A stretch of DNA of 64,000 nt from Hujiaoplasma nucleasis (GCF_013745115.1 NZ_CP051151.1:1054001-1118000), one strand, 5' to 3'; numbered from the stretch's first letter, positions 50,729-61,163 are shown. The notes: generated by a model from the sequence alone, not told the origin. Program-made: numbers and translations.

Positions 50729-51913
50729 TTATTTTAAAATTGTAACAACTGATCCAGCGCCAACTGTACGTCCACCTTCACGAATTGAGAACTTAGTTCC
50801 TTGTTCCAATGCGATTGGGTGAATTAATTCTACTTGCATTTCAATGTTATCTCCAGGCATAACCATTTCAACACCTTCAGGAAGTTGAATAACACCTGTG
50901 ATATCAGTTGTACGGAAATAGAATTGTGGTCTATAGTTAGAGAAGAATGGAGTATGACGTCCACCTTCTTCGTGGCTCAATACATAAACTTGTGCAGTAA
51001 ATAATGTATGAGGAGTCACTGAACCTGGTTTAGCGATAACTTGTCCACGTTCTACTTGGTCTCTTGAAATACCACGTAATAATAAACCTACGTTATCTCC
51101 AGCTTGTGCGTAATCAAGGATTTTACGGAACATTTCAACACCAGTAACAACTGCGTTTAATGTTTCTCTAATACCAATGATTTCGATTTTATCGTTAGTT
51201 TTAATTGATCCTCTATCTACTCTACCAGTAACAACAGTACCACGACCAGTAATTGTGAAAACATCTTCAACTGGCATTAAGAATGGTTTGTCAGTTTCTC
51301 TTTCTGGTTCAGGAATGTATGAGTCAACAGCAGCCATTAAGTCTAAGATTTTTTGTTCGTTATCTGCGTCGCCTTCTAATGCTTTTAAAGCAGAACCAAC
51401 GATGATTGGAGTGTCATCTCCTGGGAAGTCATATTCGTCTAATAATTCACGAACTTCCATTTCAACTAATTCAATTAATTCTGGATCATCAACCATGTCA
51501 GCTTTGTTTAAGAAAACAACGATTTTTGGAACACCAACTTGGCGTGATAATAAGATATGCTCTCTAGTTTGAGGCATAGTTCCATCTGCAGCAGATACAA
51601 CTAAGATTGCGCCGTCCATTTGAGCAGCACCTGTAATCATGTTTTTAACATAGTCAGCATGTCCTGGGCAGTCAACATGTGCATAGTGACGAGTTTCAGT
51701 TTGATACTCGATATGAGCAGTATTAATAGTTATCCCTCTAGCTCTTTCTTCTGGAGCAGAGTCAATTGAAGCATAATCTCTAACTTCTGAATATCCAGCT
51801 CTTGCAAGAACTGTAGTAATTGCAGCAGTTAAAGTAGTTTTACCATGGTCAACGTGACCAATTGTACCAATATTAACATGTGGTTTAGTACGTTCGAATT
51901 TAGCTTTAGCCAT
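50729..51913 (-). CDS. tuf: Elongation factor Tu
   Basis: EF-Tu delivers aminoacyl-tRNA to the ribosome. It is 394 residues with [21 protein letters not shown] and NKADM, and the normal three domains. It has its own promoter within the fusA-tuf gap as well as read-through from rpsL. Confidence 0.98.
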   Translation of the reverse strand: MAKAKFERTKPHVNIGTIGHVDHGKTTLTAAITTVLARAGYSEVRDYASIDSAPEERARGITINTAHIEYQTETRHYAHVDCPGHADYVKNMITGAAQMDGAILVVSAADGTMPQTREHILLSRQVGVPKIVVFLNKADMVDDPELIELVEMEVRELLDEYDFPGDDTPIIVGSALKALEGDADNEQKILDLMAAVDSYIPEPERETDKPFLMPVEDVFTITGRGTVVTGRVDRGSIKTNDKIEIIGIRETLNAVVTGVEMFRKILDYAQAGDNVGLLLRGISRDQVERGQVIAKPGSVTPHTLFTAQVYVLSHEEGGRHTPFFSNYRPQFYFRTTDITGVIQLPEGVEMVMPGDNIEMQVELIHPIALEQGTKFSIREGGRTVGAGSVVTILK

Positions 51914-51973
51914 TTTTATATATCTCCTTTTTCTTAAATTATTTGTTTTTATAATGAATTGACATCATTATTT

Positions 51974-52002
51974 ATTTTATAACATTCTTTAAAATATTGC
52001 AA
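51974..52002 (-). promoter_or_regulatory. Internal tuf promoter
   Basis: -35 TTGCAA (52002-51997), -10 TAAAAT (51979-51974), spacer 17 bp, within the 109-nt fusA-tuf gap. It probably raises EF-Tu above EF-G. Confidence 0.7.
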
Positions 52003-52022
52003 TCAATAAATCAATAAGAGGC

Positions 52023-54092
52023 TTATTCCTCGTTATTTTTCATGATTTGTTCAGAAATATTTTTTGGTACCTTGTCATAATGCGAAAATTGCATTGTATG
52101 TGTTGCACGTCCTTGTGTATTTGAACGTAATGACGTTGCGTAACCAAACATTTCTGATAAAGGAACTTTTGCAGAAACTTTTTGTGCGTTTCCTTGCATT
52201 TCTTGTCCTTCAATTCTACCACGTCTAGCGGTTAAATCACCGATAACGTTACCAATATAATCATCAGGTGTAACAACATCTACTGACATAATTGGTTCTA
52301 AAAGCGCAGGTGCACCTAATTGTTTAACTTGTTTTAAAGCCATTGAAGCAGCAATCTTAAATGCCATTTCTGAAGAGTCAACTTCATGGTATGAACCATC
52401 ATATAAAGTGGCTTTAATGTCTAATAACGGATATCCCGCTAAAACACCACCAGCAAGTGATTCTTGAATACCTTGATCAACAACTTTAATGTATTCTCTT
52501 GGTACAGTACCACCAACAACTTTATCAACGAATTCATAACCTTTACCTGGGTTAGGTTCAAAGATCACTTTAACATGACCATATTGACCACGTCCACCAG
52601 ATTGTCTAACAAATTTAGCATCGGTATTGGCTGTTTGTGTAATGGTTTCACGGTATGATACTTGTGGGTTACCAACACTAGCTTCTACTTTAAATTCACG
52701 TTTCATTCTATCAACAATAATTTCTAAGTGAAGTTCACCCATACCTGAAATAATTGTTTGTCCCGTTTCATGATCAGTATAAGTTCTAAATGTCGGATCT
52801 TCTTCTGATAGTTTTTGAAGAGCTACACCCATTTTAGCTTGATCTTTTTGTGTTTTTGGCTCAATCGCTACTGAGATTACAGGCTCAGGGAAGTTCATTG
52901 ACTCAAGAACAACGTGTGTATTCAAACTACATAAAGTATCTCCTGTAATTGTATCTTTTAGACCAACTGCAGCTGCGATATCTCCAGAATAAACTTGATC
53001 AACTTCTTCTCTTGAATTCGCATGAATCTTAAGAATACGTCCAAGTCTTTCTTTCTTATCTTTTGAAGCATTGTAAATGTATGAACCTTTATTTACAACC
53101 CCAGAGTATACTCTAAAGAATGTAATACGACCAACGAATGGGTCTGTCATAACCTTAAATGCTAAGGCAACAAATTCTGCTTCATCTGTTTGTGGAACTG
53201 CTACTTCATTTTCGTTTTTATCATATCCTTTAATATTCGCAACCTCTGTTGGAGATGGTAAATAATCTAGGACAGCATCTAACATGAATTTAACACCCTT
53301 ATTTTTAAAGGCCGTTCCACATAATACAGGGAAAAATGTTACTGATAAAGTAGCTTTTCTTAAAGCAGCTTTAACCATTTCAACAGAAATTTCTTCACCT
53401 TCTAAGAAAGACATCATTAAGTCTTCATCATAATCTGATAAAGCCTCTAATAATCTTGATCTTCTTGCTTTAGCTTCGTCTAATAAATGCGATGGAATAT
53501 CTATTTCTACATACTCCTCGTTAATGCCTCCATCAAAATCATAAGCCTTCATCTCAACCAAATCAATAATTCCGCTAAAAGTGTCTTCAGCCCCAATTGG
53601 CCATTGAATCGCTTCAGCGTTTTCTCCAAGTCTATCTTGGATAGATTGTACTGCCCCAGCAAAATCTGCCCCAACCTTATCCATTTTGTTTGCAAAAACA
53701 ATTCTTGGAACTTTATATTCATTTGCCTGACGCCAAACTGTTTCAGTTTGTGGTTCGACTCCGGCTTGAGCATCTAATACCGTTACAGCACCGTCTAATA
53801 CACGTAGTGACCTTGATACTTCTACTGTAAAGTCCACATGACCTGGGGTATCGATAATATTAATTCTATGATTTTTCCAGAAAGCCGTCGTTGCTGCAGC
53901 AGTAATAGTAATTCCGCGTTCTTGTTCTTGTTCCATCCAGTCCATTTGTGAAGCACCATCATGTGTTTCACCCATTTTATGGATTTTACCAGTGTGATAT
54001 AAAACGCGTTCAGTTGTCGTCGTTTTACCAGCATCAATGTGTGCCATGATACCAATATTACGTGTTTTATCTAAACTATATTCACGTGCCAT
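52023..54092 (-). CDS. fusA: Elongation factor G
   Basis: The translocase of translation and partner of RRF. It is 689 residues: [37 protein letters not shown] and NKMDK mark the GTPase domain, and the C-terminal domains IV-V are complete ([18 protein letters not shown]). It lies 24 nt after rpsG. Other open frames within it are shadows. Confidence 0.98.
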   Translation of the reverse strand: MAREYSLDKTRNIGIMAHIDAGKTTTTERVLYHTGKIHKMGETHDGASQMDWMEQEQERGITITAAATTAFWKNHRINIIDTPGHVDFTVEVSRSLRVLDGAVTVLDAQAGVEPQTETVWRQANEYKVPRIVFANKMDKVGADFAGAVQSIQDRLGENAEAIQWPIGAEDTFSGIIDLVEMKAYDFDGGINEEYVEIDIPSHLLDEAKARRSRLLEALSDYDEDLMMSFLEGEEISVEMVKAALRKATLSVTFFPVLCGTAFKNKGVKFMLDAVLDYLPSPTEVANIKGYDKNENEVAVPQTDEAEFVALAFKVMTDPFVGRITFFRVYSGVVNKGSYIYNASKDKKERLGRILKIHANSREEVDQVYSGDIAAAVGLKDTITGDTLCSLNTHVVLESMNFPEPVISVAIEPKTQKDQAKMGVALQKLSEEDPTFRTYTDHETGQTIISGMGELHLEIIVDRMKREFKVEASVGNPQVSYRETITQTANTDAKFVRQSGGRGQYGHVKVIFEPNPGKGYEFVDKVVGGTVPREYIKVVDQGIQESLAGGVLAGYPLLDIKATLYDGSYHEVDSSEMAFKIAASMALKQVKQLGAPALLEPIMSVDVVTPDDYIGNVIGDLTARRGRIEGQEMQGNAQKVSAKVPLSEMFGYATSLRSNTQGRATHTMQFSHYDKVPKNISEQIMKNNEE

Positions 54093-54116
54093 AACTTGTG
54101 TTTCCTTTCCTAAAAA

Positions 54117-54587
54117 TTAAAATCTATAGTGAGCGAAAGCTTTATTAGCTTCAGCCATTCTATGCATATCTTCTTTTTTCTTAACAGATGCGCCTGTATT
54201 ATTAGCAGCATCCATAATTTCTTTTGCTAATCTTTCTTCCATCGTTCTTTCGTTTCTAGAACGAGAGTATTGTACCAACCATCTAAGACCTAAAGTTGTT
54301 CTTCTATCAGCTCTAACTTCACTAGGTACTTGATAATTTTGTCCACCAATTCTACGACTTCTAACTTCTAAGACAGGCATGATATTATTTAAAGCTTCAT
54401 TGAATACTTCAATAGGATCTTTACCAGTTGCTTCTTGTACACGGTTAAAAGCATTATATAAAATTGACTGAGCTGTTGTTTTTTTACCACCAATCATGAT
54501 GTTATTAATAAGTTTAGTTACCAATTTAGAGTTGTAAATTGGATCCGCTAAAACATCTCTCTTCGCAATTTTTCCTTTACGAGGCAT
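54117..54587 (-). CDS. rpsG: Ribosomal protein S7
   Basis: A 156-residue primary 16S-binding protein with [20 protein letters not shown] and [14 protein letters not shown]. It has AGGAGG upstream. In some bacteria S7 represses the str operon, but no S7 site is recognised here. Confidence 0.97.
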   Translation of the reverse strand: MPRKGKIAKRDVLADPIYNSKLVTKLINNIMIGGKKTTAQSILYNAFNRVQEATGKDPIEVFNEALNNIMPVLEVRSRRIGGQNYQVPSEVRADRRTTLGLRWLVQYSRSRNERTMEERLAKEIMDAANNTGASVKKKEDMHRMAEANKAFAHYRF

Positions 54588-54625
54588 GATGCAATTCCTC
54601 CTTTCAAATTCTTCTTAAAATTAAA

Positions 54626-55036
54626 TTATTTAGGTCTTTTAGCTCCGTATTTAGAACGACCTTGTCTTCTTTTGTCTACTGCGGTTGTATCTAATGTACC
54701 ACGGATAACGTGATATCTAACACCAGGTAAGTCTTTAACACGACCTCCTCTAATCAATACAACACTGTGTTCTTGTAAAGAGTGTCCAATACCAGGTATA
54801 TAAGCATTAACCTCTCCACCATTTGATAAACGTACACGAGCATATTTTCTCAAAGCTGAGTTAGGTTTTTTAGGTGTCATAGTCGCAACCCTAACACATA
54901 CACCACGTTTTTGAGGGCTAGATTGATCGGTATAAACCTTCTTCAAACTATTAAACCCAATGTTTAACTGTGGAGATTTAGATTTCTTTGTTTTGTTAGT
55001 ACGTCCTTTTTTAATTAACTGATTAATAGTAGGCAT
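54626..55036 (-). CDS. rpsL: Ribosomal protein S12
   Basis: A 136-residue decoding-site protein with [12 protein letters not shown] and the [16 protein letters not shown] loop in the streptomycin-sensitive form (Lys retained). First gene of the str operon, AAGGAGG ribosome site. Confidence 0.98.
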   Translation of the reverse strand: MPTINQLIKKGRTNKTKKSKSPQLNIGFNSLKKVYTDQSSPQKRGVCVRVATMTPKKPNSALRKYARVRLSNGGEVNAYIPGIGHSLQEHSVVLIRGGRVKDLPGVRYHVIRGTLDTTAVDKRRQGRSKYGAKRPK

Positions 55037-55091
55037 TCACTTTCCTCCTTCCTACCACACACCCGGGAGGTGCGCTTTTGTCATTTTTATA

Positions 55092-55108
55092 AGGTTGCAG
55101 GGCAACCT
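55092..55108 (-). promoter_or_regulatory. str operon leader hairpin
   Basis: AGGTTGC-CCT-GCAACCT forms a 7-bp stem in the rpsL leader; a second GC-rich stem around ACCTCCCGGGT (55063-55080) lies just before the ribosome site. No T run follows, so they are not simple terminators. They may affect rpsL translation. Confidence 0.55.
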
Positions 55109-55138
55109 ATATTTTTAACTATATATTAAAGCGTTATT

Positions 55139-55167
55139 ATTATACACCACACATCTAGGCGTGTCAA
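55139..55167 (-). promoter_or_regulatory. Consensus promoter of the str operon
   Basis: Perfect TTGACA (55167-55162) and TATAAT (55144-55139), spacer 17 bp, about 100 nt upstream of rpsL. The leader holds two hairpins. Confidence 0.9.
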
Positions 55168-55220
55168 GCATTTCTAAACGCTATTTTAATAACCTATAAT
55201 ATTATACATGAATGCAAAGA

Positions 55221-55247
55221 AAAATCAAGGAAAAAATCCTTGATTTT
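55221..55247 (-). terminator. Orphan terminator-like hairpin between divergent promoters
   Basis: AAAATCAAGGA and TCCTTGATTTT form an 11-bp stem with a 5-nt loop; on the minus strand Ts follow. No gene on that strand ends here: rpsL starts to the left and mutT starts to the right. It may be the leftover end of a gene displaced by the mutT-helicase block. Confidence 0.6.
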
Positions 55248-55267
55248 AAGAAAAAATTAATTAATTT

Positions 55268-55297
55268 TTGACCAAATATTAATAATTAAAAGATAAT
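55268..55297 (+). promoter_or_regulatory. Promoter of the mutT-helicase pair
   Basis: -35 TTGACC (55268-55273), -10 GATAAT (55292-55297), spacer 18 bp. It lies about 70 nt before the Nudix gene. Confidence 0.65.
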
Positions 55298-55365
55298 ATA
55301 AAAAATCCTAAAATATCACTTACTTAAGAGTGTAAATATGATAAAATAAATGCAGGTGATAAATT

Positions 55366-55761
55366 ATGAAACATTATGAAGTAGTCGCGGCAGTATTCAC
55401 TGACGAGCAAGATAGAATATACTGTGCAAGAAGAAAAAATGACGGTGAGCTCGCTTCAAAATGGGAATTCCCAGGCGGGAAAATCGAAGCTGGCGAAACC
55501 AGTGAAGAAGCGTTAATAAGAGAAATCAAAGAAGAGCTATCTGCAGATATTGAAGTTTTAGACTATATAACAACTGTCAATCATCAATATACTTCTTTTA
55601 AATTAACCATGCATGCATATTATACGAAAATAAAAAAAGGAAATTTAGTCCTTAGTGAGCATACTGGTGAGAAATGGTTAAAAAGAAAAGACTTAATGAC
55701 TCTTGATTGGGCTCCAGCAGATATACCTATTGTTGAAATTTTAATGAAAAATATGGGGTAA
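55366..55761 (+). CDS. mutT: Nudix hydrolase, MutT-like
   Basis: A 131-residue (deoxy)nucleoside triphosphate diphosphatase. The Nudix box GGKIEAGETSEEALIREIKEEL is complete with all metal-binding Glu residues. The WEFPGGK lead-in is typical of MutT enzymes that hydrolyse oxidised purine dNTPs. Start follows AGGTGATAAATT. The helicase begins 5 nt later, with its GGGG ribosome site inside the end of this gene, so the two are translated together. Function within a paired system is inferred, and 8-oxo-dGTP specificity is not proven. Confidence 0.88.
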   Translation: MKHYEVVAAVFTDEQDRIYCARRKNDGELASKWEFPGGKIEAGETSEEALIREIKEELSADIEVLDYITTVNHQYTSFKLTMHAYYTKIKKGNLVLSEHTGEKWLKRKDLMTLDWAPADIPIVEILMKNMG

Positions 55762-55766
55762 ACACT

Positions 55767-58562
55767 ATGTTAAAAAGAATTGAAATTGAAAAGGCTCTAT
55801 TCAATAAAAAAATAGAGTCTTTTGTTTATAATCCTAATCTTGTTGTGAATAGAAACACTAAGAACATCAAAGACAGGATCATTCGTTTGCTTGAAGAAGC
55901 TGACAGAGTAGATATTGCGGTTAGTTATTCTGTTTGGTCCGGCTTGCAATTAATCTATGAAAAACTAAAAAAATTCAGTTCTGATAGCCGATTTATATTG
56001 ACCATTGAAGGATTTGTGACTGATCCAATATCTCTAAGGAAGCTAAACGAGCTTGATATGCAAGTGAAAGTCTATTCTCCGACAGACAAGGGAAAAGGAT
56101 TCCATCTAAAAACCTATTTTTTTGAGAAAAACGATGAAAGAAAAATTTTAGTAGGTAGTGCAAACATATCATCTAGAGCTTTTGGATTAGTCCATGAAAT
56201 GGCAATTGAAGTTGAAGCTAATAAAGATGGATATATAGTTGAAGAATACAAAACAACTTTTGAAGACCTTTGGAATGATAATTTCTCAGATATATTAGAT
56301 GACACTTATGTCAAAGGTTATGAGGAAATCTATAAGGATTATAAAAAATCACAACAATTCATTTATAATCTTTCTTTACAAAGCCAATTAATTAAACCAA
56401 ACCATATGCAAAAAGAAGCACTTGATAGGCTTGATGAAGAAAGAGAATCAAAAAAAGGGTTGGTAATTGCTGCTACAGGAACTGGTAAAACCTATCTCTC
56501 TGCTTTTGATGTTAAGCGTTTCAATGCAAAAAAAGTACTATTTTTAGTACATAATAGACTCATACTTACTTCTGCTATTGATACTTACAATCGCTTATTT
56601 GGTGATGATAAGACTCTAGAACTTACTTCAGATAATATAAGTGAAATAAATCATTACCCAATTATTTTCACCACTGATAAGACCGCTAAAGCACATCTAT
56701 ATAATAAAATTAGTGAAGATTACTTTGATTACATCATTTATGATGAGGCACACAAAATAGGAGAAAGCACACAATATTCAAAACTAATAGAGTACTTCAA
56801 GCCAAAATATACACTTGGTATAACAGCAACACCTGAAAGAACAAAAAATCCAGAATATCTATTTGAAACATTCGAGTATCATGTTCCCTATGAGATTAGA
56901 CTTTTAGATGCTATGAATTATGAACTTGTATGTCCTTTCACTTATTTCGGTTTAAACATTCCAGAAAGATTATTAGATTCAAACGAAAGATTCCATATAG
57001 ACGAATTAACTATTTATATGAAAAATCTTATAAATACAAAAGGGCACTATGGTGAAAAGTTAAAAGCCATTGTTTTTTGTAGAGATAAAAAAGAAGCTAT
57101 TGATGTTAATGATGGTCTTAACAAATTGGGATTTAAATCAATTGTTGCTATTAGTGGCGCAAATGAATTATCTAGAGATGACGTTGAGGAAGGGATTGTA
57201 AGTTTATCTTCTAACGAAAAAGGGACAATCGAGCTTATTTGTGTCGTTAATAAATTCAATGAAGGTATTGATATTCCGGAAATTAATACGATTTTCATGT
57301 TAAGAAACACATCATCATCAATTATCTACACCCAACAATTAGGTAGAGGGTTAAGAAGGACCTTTGATGAACATAAATTTGTTACAGTCTTTGATCTCAT
57401 CGGTAATTCAAAAAATGATTACTCAATTGCTCAGGTGTTAACTGGAAATCAAACCGCAGATAAAAGAGAATTATACAAACACGCAAATAATGGCTTCGTA
57501 ACGGTTTCACCTTTTATCAATGTAGATATAGAGAAAGAAGCTATGGATAAGATTATCAAATCTATATCCAATAACTTCAAAGTTAAGACCGAGTTAAGAA
57601 TAAAATTTGAAACAGAACTACATCGATATGAGTACATACCTACACTTAAAGAAATGTATATGGATCCGAATTTTTCTGATTTAGAACTATTACAATTACT
57701 CTATAAAGATTTCTATACACCATTTAGTAATTACTATAATAAGAAATATGGTATTGACCAAAACAATTTTTTCCTTAAGAACTTTTTTAGACTTATCACT
57801 CAATTTGTGCTTAGAGGTTATTCTAAAGAAATACTTAAAGATTATATAAACATATTAAAAGGTAATCAAGTCAATAATGATTTGCTAAAACGAATTCTTC
57901 TATTCAATGAGATTGATAACGGAATAGCAACATCTATATATTCTTCATACTATAAAAAAGGCAATAATTATATAAAAGTCTTTCAAAAGCATGGTTTATT
58001 TATCTCATTAAATAAAGATGTTAAAAATAAATTAGTAGAATTTCATGCCTTAAAACTCTTTGAAGAACACATCGAGCTCTTTGAAGAAATCCAAAAACAA
58101 GATAGTTATCATATGTCACCATTTGATTTAATAGATAAAGCTGAATATTTGTTTCACACAAATAGTAATAACTGTTACTTAAATGCAGTCGGAGAATATG
58201 TCGATAATGACCAAAAAAAGGTCTATTGCCCAATAACTATATCAAAAGTACGTAAAAATTACTCTAATCAAATATTGGATAACAATACCTTGATATATTG
58301 CACTCAAAAAAAGCCAACACTTGAAAAAAGTGTTCGAAAGGATAATGAACTCACAAATGGTAATTATAAATTTCATATATGTGCACGATTCCCTCACTTA
58401 GGATATGAAAGTACATCATACTTTAATTTAGGTGAAATTGAATTCCTATCCAAATCAAACACAATAAAACATCCTGATGGCGGATACTATCACGAACTTA
58501 CATTCAGAATAAAAGATCCTATTCCTAGAGAATTGCTTCAATACAAAGAAATAGATTATTAA
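55767..58562 (+). CDS. PLD nuclease-SF2 helicase-DUF3427 protein
   Basis: A 931-residue protein with three parts. An N-terminal phospholipase D-type domain (about 35-180) shows one HKD-like motif, HLKTYFF (113) with VGSANISSRAFG (129-140). The helicase core (about 205-560) has Walker A AATGTGKT (235-242), DEAH (326-329), ITATPERT (352-359) and motif VI QLGRGLRR (524-531). The C-terminal region (about 600-930) resembles DUF3427. The layout suits a DNA-handling enzyme; single-HKD proteins usually act as dimers. Proteins of this layout occur in restriction- and defence-like loci, but this pair's function is unknown to me. Strand and content differ from the neighbouring operons. Confidence 0.85.
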   Translation: MLKRIEIEKALFNKKIESFVYNPNLVVNRNTKNIKDRIIRLLEEADRVDIAVSYSVWSGLQLIYEKLKKFSSDSRFILTIEGFVTDPISLRKLNELDMQVKVYSPTDKGKGFHLKTYFFEKNDERKILVGSANISSRAFGLVHEMAIEVEANKDGYIVEEYKTTFEDLWNDNFSDILDDTYVKGYEEIYKDYKKSQQFIYNLSLQSQLIKPNHMQKEALDRLDEERESKKGLVIAATGTGKTYLSAFDVKRFNAKKVLFLVHNRLILTSAIDTYNRLFGDDKTLELTSDNISEINHYPIIFTTDKTAKAHLYNKISEDYFDYIIYDEAHKIGESTQYSKLIEYFKPKYTLGITATPERTKNPEYLFETFEYHVPYEIRLLDAMNYELVCPFTYFGLNIPERLLDSNERFHIDELTIYMKNLINTKGHYGEKLKAIVFCRDKKEAIDVNDGLNKLGFKSIVAISGANELSRDDVEEGIVSLSSNEKGTIELICVVNKFNEGIDIPEINTIFMLRNTSSSIIYTQQLGRGLRRTFDEHKFVTVFDLIGNSKNDYSIAQVLTGNQTADKRELYKHANNGFVTVSPFINVDIEKEAMDKIIKSISNNFKVKTELRIKFETELHRYEYIPTLKEMYMDPNFSDLELLQLLYKDFYTPFSNYYNKKYGIDQNNFFLKNFFRLITQFVLRGYSKEILKDYINILKGNQVNNDLLKRILLFNEIDNGIATSIYSSYYKKGNNYIKVFQKHGLFISLNKDVKNKLVEFHALKLFEEHIELFEEIQKQDSYHMSPFDLIDKAEYLFHTNSNNCYLNAVGEYVDNDQKKVYCPITISKVRKNYSNQILDNNTLIYCTQKKPTLEKSVRKDNELTNGNYKFHICARFPHLGYESTSYFNLGEIEFLSKSNTIKHPDGGYYHELTFRIKDPIPRELLQYKEIDY

Positions 58563-58584
58563 CAATATACTTAATCAGATAAAT

Positions 58585-58634
58585 AAAAAAGTTAGCAGTC
58601 ATATAAAAGAATATGTGATTTGCTAACTTTTTAA
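58585..58634. terminator. Bidirectional terminator after the helicase gene
   Basis: AAAAAGTTAGCA pairs with TGCTAACTTTTT, and an inner stem TCATAT/ATATGTGA extends it. The outer stem is nearly the same as the rRNA operon terminator at 4364-4390. From 58635 to 58780 I see no gene. Confidence 0.8.
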
Positions 58635-58781
58635 ATTTGGATATTTTTAAAATTATTCTGTTTATTAAGCAAACCATAGTATTTTTGAGAAGATTATGTG
58701 TAATGGTGCATTTCTTGATTTATCTCAAACAAGATAATAATTAAATTCAATCCGAGAAATTAAAGGTAATTTTCATAAAAT

Positions 58782-58816
58782 ATGTAATAATTACAAGATA
58801 TTTATAATAATCATCT
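58782..58816. promoter_or_regulatory. Two Fur/PerR-like boxes before catalase
   Basis: ATGTAATAATTACAA (58782-58796) has a perfect inner inverted repeat TGTAAT-A-ATTACA and matches the 7-1-7 PerR box TTATAATNATTATAA at 11 of 14 defined positions. A second site at 58802-58816, starting TTATAATAAT, also matches 11 of 14. The centres are 20 bp apart. Peroxide control of catalase by PerR is well known in Bacillus; here it is inferred from the boxes. Confidence 0.6.
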
Positions 58817-58845
58817 TCATATTTCTTTAGATTTACTAAGGTCTA

Positions 58846-58874
58846 TTTACTATAAAATATATATAACTTATAAT
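58846..58874 (+). promoter_or_regulatory. katA promoter
   Basis: -35 TTTACT (58846-58851), perfect -10 TATAAT (58869-58874), spacer 17 bp. It lies 30 bp downstream of the Fur-like boxes, so the boxes would act from upstream unless another start exists. Confidence 0.7.
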
Positions 58875-58907
58875 GAAGGTGATTTTAAATAAAAAAAGGA
58901 GGGCAAT

Positions 58908-60377
58908 ATGTCAAAAAAAGAAGATAAGAAAAAACTAACCAACTATGTAGGTGCACCAGTTTATGATAACGAAAATTCAATGACTACTGGTCCAAGAGGA
59001 CCTATGCTATTACAAGATGTATGGTATTTAGAAAAACTTGCTCATTTTGATCGAGAAGTCATTCCTGAAAGAAGAATGCATGCTAAAGGCTCTGGAGCCT
59101 TTGGTACATTTACAGTCACCCATGATATTACAAAATATACAAAAGCTAAAATATTTTCAGAAATAGGAAAGAAAACTGATATGTTTGTTCGTTTTTCAAC
59201 AGTCGCTGGTGAAAGAGGCGCAGCTGATGCTGAAAGAGATATTCGCGGATTTGCGATGAAGTTTTACACAGAAGACGGAAATTGGGATTTAGTAGGTAAC
59301 AATACCCCAGTGTTTTTCATCAGAGATCCACTACGTTTTCCTGATTTAAACAGGGCTGTGAAAAGAGATCCAAAAACCAATTTAAGAAGCGCTAAAAATA
59401 ACTGGGACTTCTGGACTCTTTTACCAGAATCATTACACCAAGTCACCATCACTATGAGTGATCGTGGTATTTCTAGATCTTACAGACATATGAATGGTTA
59501 TGGCTCTCATACCTATTCAATGATTAATGAAAACAATGAAAGAATTTGGGTTAAATTCCATTTAAAAACCAACCAGGGAATTAAAAACTATACAGACCAA
59601 GAAGCTGAGGAACTTGTAGGAAAAGATAGAGAAAGTCATCAAAACGACTTATTCTATGCCATTGAAAATAAAGATTTTCCTAAATGGACTATGTATATCC
59701 AAGTCATGACTGAAGAACAAGCAAAAAAACATCCTTACAATCCTTTTGATTTAACTAAAGTATGGTATAAAGATGAATTCCCATTAATAGAAGTTGGTTA
59801 TTTTGAATTAAACAAAAACCCAGAAAATTACTTTAGAGATGTTGAACAAGCAGCTTTTAATCCCGCAAATATTGTTCCTGGTATTGGACACTCACCAGAT
59901 AAAATGCTTCAAGGACGTTTATTCTCATATGGTGATGCTCAAAGATACCGATTAGGTGTTAACCATAATATGATTCCTGTAAACGCACCTAAAAACAAAA
60001 TGAACTCTTACCATCGTGATGGACTCATGCGTGTCGATGATAATGGAGGAGGTAAAACCCATTATTGGCCAAACAGTGATGGAGAATGGGAAGACAATAA
60101 AAATTTAAAAGAACCACCATTAAAACTTAATGGGGATGCATACAATTATGATTTTAGAGAAGATGATGATGACTACTTTACTCAACCAGGAAAACTCTTC
60201 AGATTAATGCCTAAAGATGAACAAGAGAGACTTTTCTCCAACACTGCTAGACATATGGGTGATATTCCTAAAGATATCAAAATACGGCATATAGTCCATT
60301 GTTATAAAGCTGACCCAGATTATGGAAAAGGCATAGCTGAGGCATTAAATATTCCTTTATCAGAAGCAGGATTATGA
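58908..60377 (+). CDS. katA: Haem catalase
   Basis: A 489-residue monofunctional catalase of the small-subunit type that converts hydrogen peroxide to water and oxygen. Distal His58 is in [11 protein letters not shown] and Asn131 in [10 protein letters not shown]; the proximal Tyr is in [19 protein letters not shown]-binding small-subunit catalases have this length. The ribosome site is AAGGAGGG. It overlaps the DUF454 gene by 4 nt (ATGA). The organism must obtain or make haem. A catalase is unusual in Mollicutes-like bacteria and suggests exposure to oxygen. Confidence 0.97.
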   Translation: MSKKEDKKKLTNYVGAPVYDNENSMTTGPRGPMLLQDVWYLEKLAHFDREVIPERRMHAKGSGAFGTFTVTHDITKYTKAKIFSEIGKKTDMFVRFSTVAGERGAADAERDIRGFAMKFYTEDGNWDLVGNNTPVFFIRDPLRFPDLNRAVKRDPKTNLRSAKNNWDFWTLLPESLHQVTITMSDRGISRSYRHMNGYGSHTYSMINENNERIWVKFHLKTNQGIKNYTDQEAEELVGKDRESHQNDLFYAIENKDFPKWTMYIQVMTEEQAKKHPYNPFDLTKVWYKDEFPLIEVGYFELNKNPENYFRDVEQAAFNPANIVPGIGHSPDKMLQGRLFSYGDAQRYRLGVNHNMIPVNAPKNKMNSYHRDGLMRVDDNGGGKTHYWPNSDGEWEDNKNLKEPPLKLNGDAYNYDFREDDDDYFTQPGKLFRLMPKDEQERLFSNTARHMGDIPKDIKIRHIVHCYKADPDYGKGIAEALNIPLSEAGL

Positions 60378-60793
60378 GAAAAAACATAAAAAAATATTTA
60401 TTTATCTTTCTTGGTTCAATTTCATTAGGCCTTGGAAGTATAGGTATCATACTCCCCCTACTTCCAACCACACCCTTTTTACTCTTAGCAGCTTACTTTT
60501 ATTTAAGAAGTTCTAAAAAATTATATGTTTGGTTACTAAATCATAGGATATTTGGCATTTATATTTATTCATACATTAATTTCCATGCCATTGATTTAAA
60601 AACAAAGATTAGTGCCTTATCTCTTTTATGGTTAAGTTTAACTATATCTATTGTTCTTGTTAATAAATTACTTGTTACACTCATATTATTAATCATAGGT
60701 CTATCGGTAAGCCTTCATATTTTATCTTTGAAAACCATGTCAAGAGATCAAATGATTAAAGAAAAAAATGTTAAACAAATTTGTTCTTCATGA
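60374..60793 (+). CDS. DUF454 (YbaN-like) membrane protein
   Basis: A 139-residue membrane protein with three to four hydrophobic segments and the family motif [21 protein letters not shown] near the N-terminus. Function is unknown in the family. It is translationally coupled to katA by an ATGA overlap, which hints at a shared oxidative or haem-linked role (inference). Confidence 0.85.
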   Translation: MRKNIKKYLFIFLGSISLGLGSIGIILPLLPTTPFLLLAAYFYLRSSKKLYVWLLNHRIFGIYIYSYINFHAIDLKTKISALSLLWLSLTISIVLVNKLLVTLILLIIGLSVSLHILSLKTMSRDQMIKEKNVKQICSS

Positions 60794-60800
60794 AAATAAA

Positions 60801-60830
60801 AAATAAAGCTTTTCTCAAAAAGCTTTATTT
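60801..60830. terminator. Bidirectional terminator between convergent genes
   Basis: AAATAAAGCTTTT pairs with AAAAGCTTTATTT (13 bp, loop CTCA) with flanking A and T runs. It ends the katA-DUF454 transcript on the plus strand and overlaps the stop of the small lipoprotein on the minus strand. Confidence 0.88.
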
Positions 60831-61163
60831 TTTATTCCATGCGTTATTTAATTTATTTAAAACCTCTTCTTCAGCATATACAATCCAAAAATCATAGATT
60901 TGATTGTCTTTAACTTCAGGATGGTTTTCTAGATATAAATTTATATCTTCAACAAATTCAAATTGATATACATAACCTATAACTTGATCATCTTTTATAA
61001 TGTTGTATCTAAATTGAACAGATAAATCACAATAAGAAGTATCTTGTTTTTCAAGAACATAACCTTGATCTTCAACGACCTTTAAAAATGATTGTTTTGT
61101 ACAAGCTAAAAATATAAAGATCATTAAAGAAAAAATTAGAGTCATTTTAATCATTTTTTTCAT
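60825..61163 (-). CDS. Small lipoprotein, family of the right-end array
   Basis: A 112-residue protein with signal peptide and lipobox FLAC. After the Cys it has VVEDQGYVLEK, then a beta-strand-like VIGYVYQFEF and a C-terminal helix, the same order as the lipoproteins at 61.9-64 kb. Unknown function. It begins 1 nt after pcm and probably shares its transcript. Confidence 0.72.
   Translation of the reverse strand: MKKMIKMTLIFSLMIFIFLACTKQSFLKVVEDQGYVLEKQDTSYCDLSVQFRYNIIKDDQVIGYVYQFEFVEDINLYLENHPEVKDNQIYDFWIVYAEEEVLNKLNNAWNKK

Noticed and set aside
52040-54055. Short frames on both strands within fusA
   Set aside because: They are shadows of the EF-G gene in other frames with no start signals.
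55037-55365. Riboswitch or T-box before rpsL
   Set aside because: Only two simple hairpins are visible; no T-box sequence, specifier loop or known aptamer signature.
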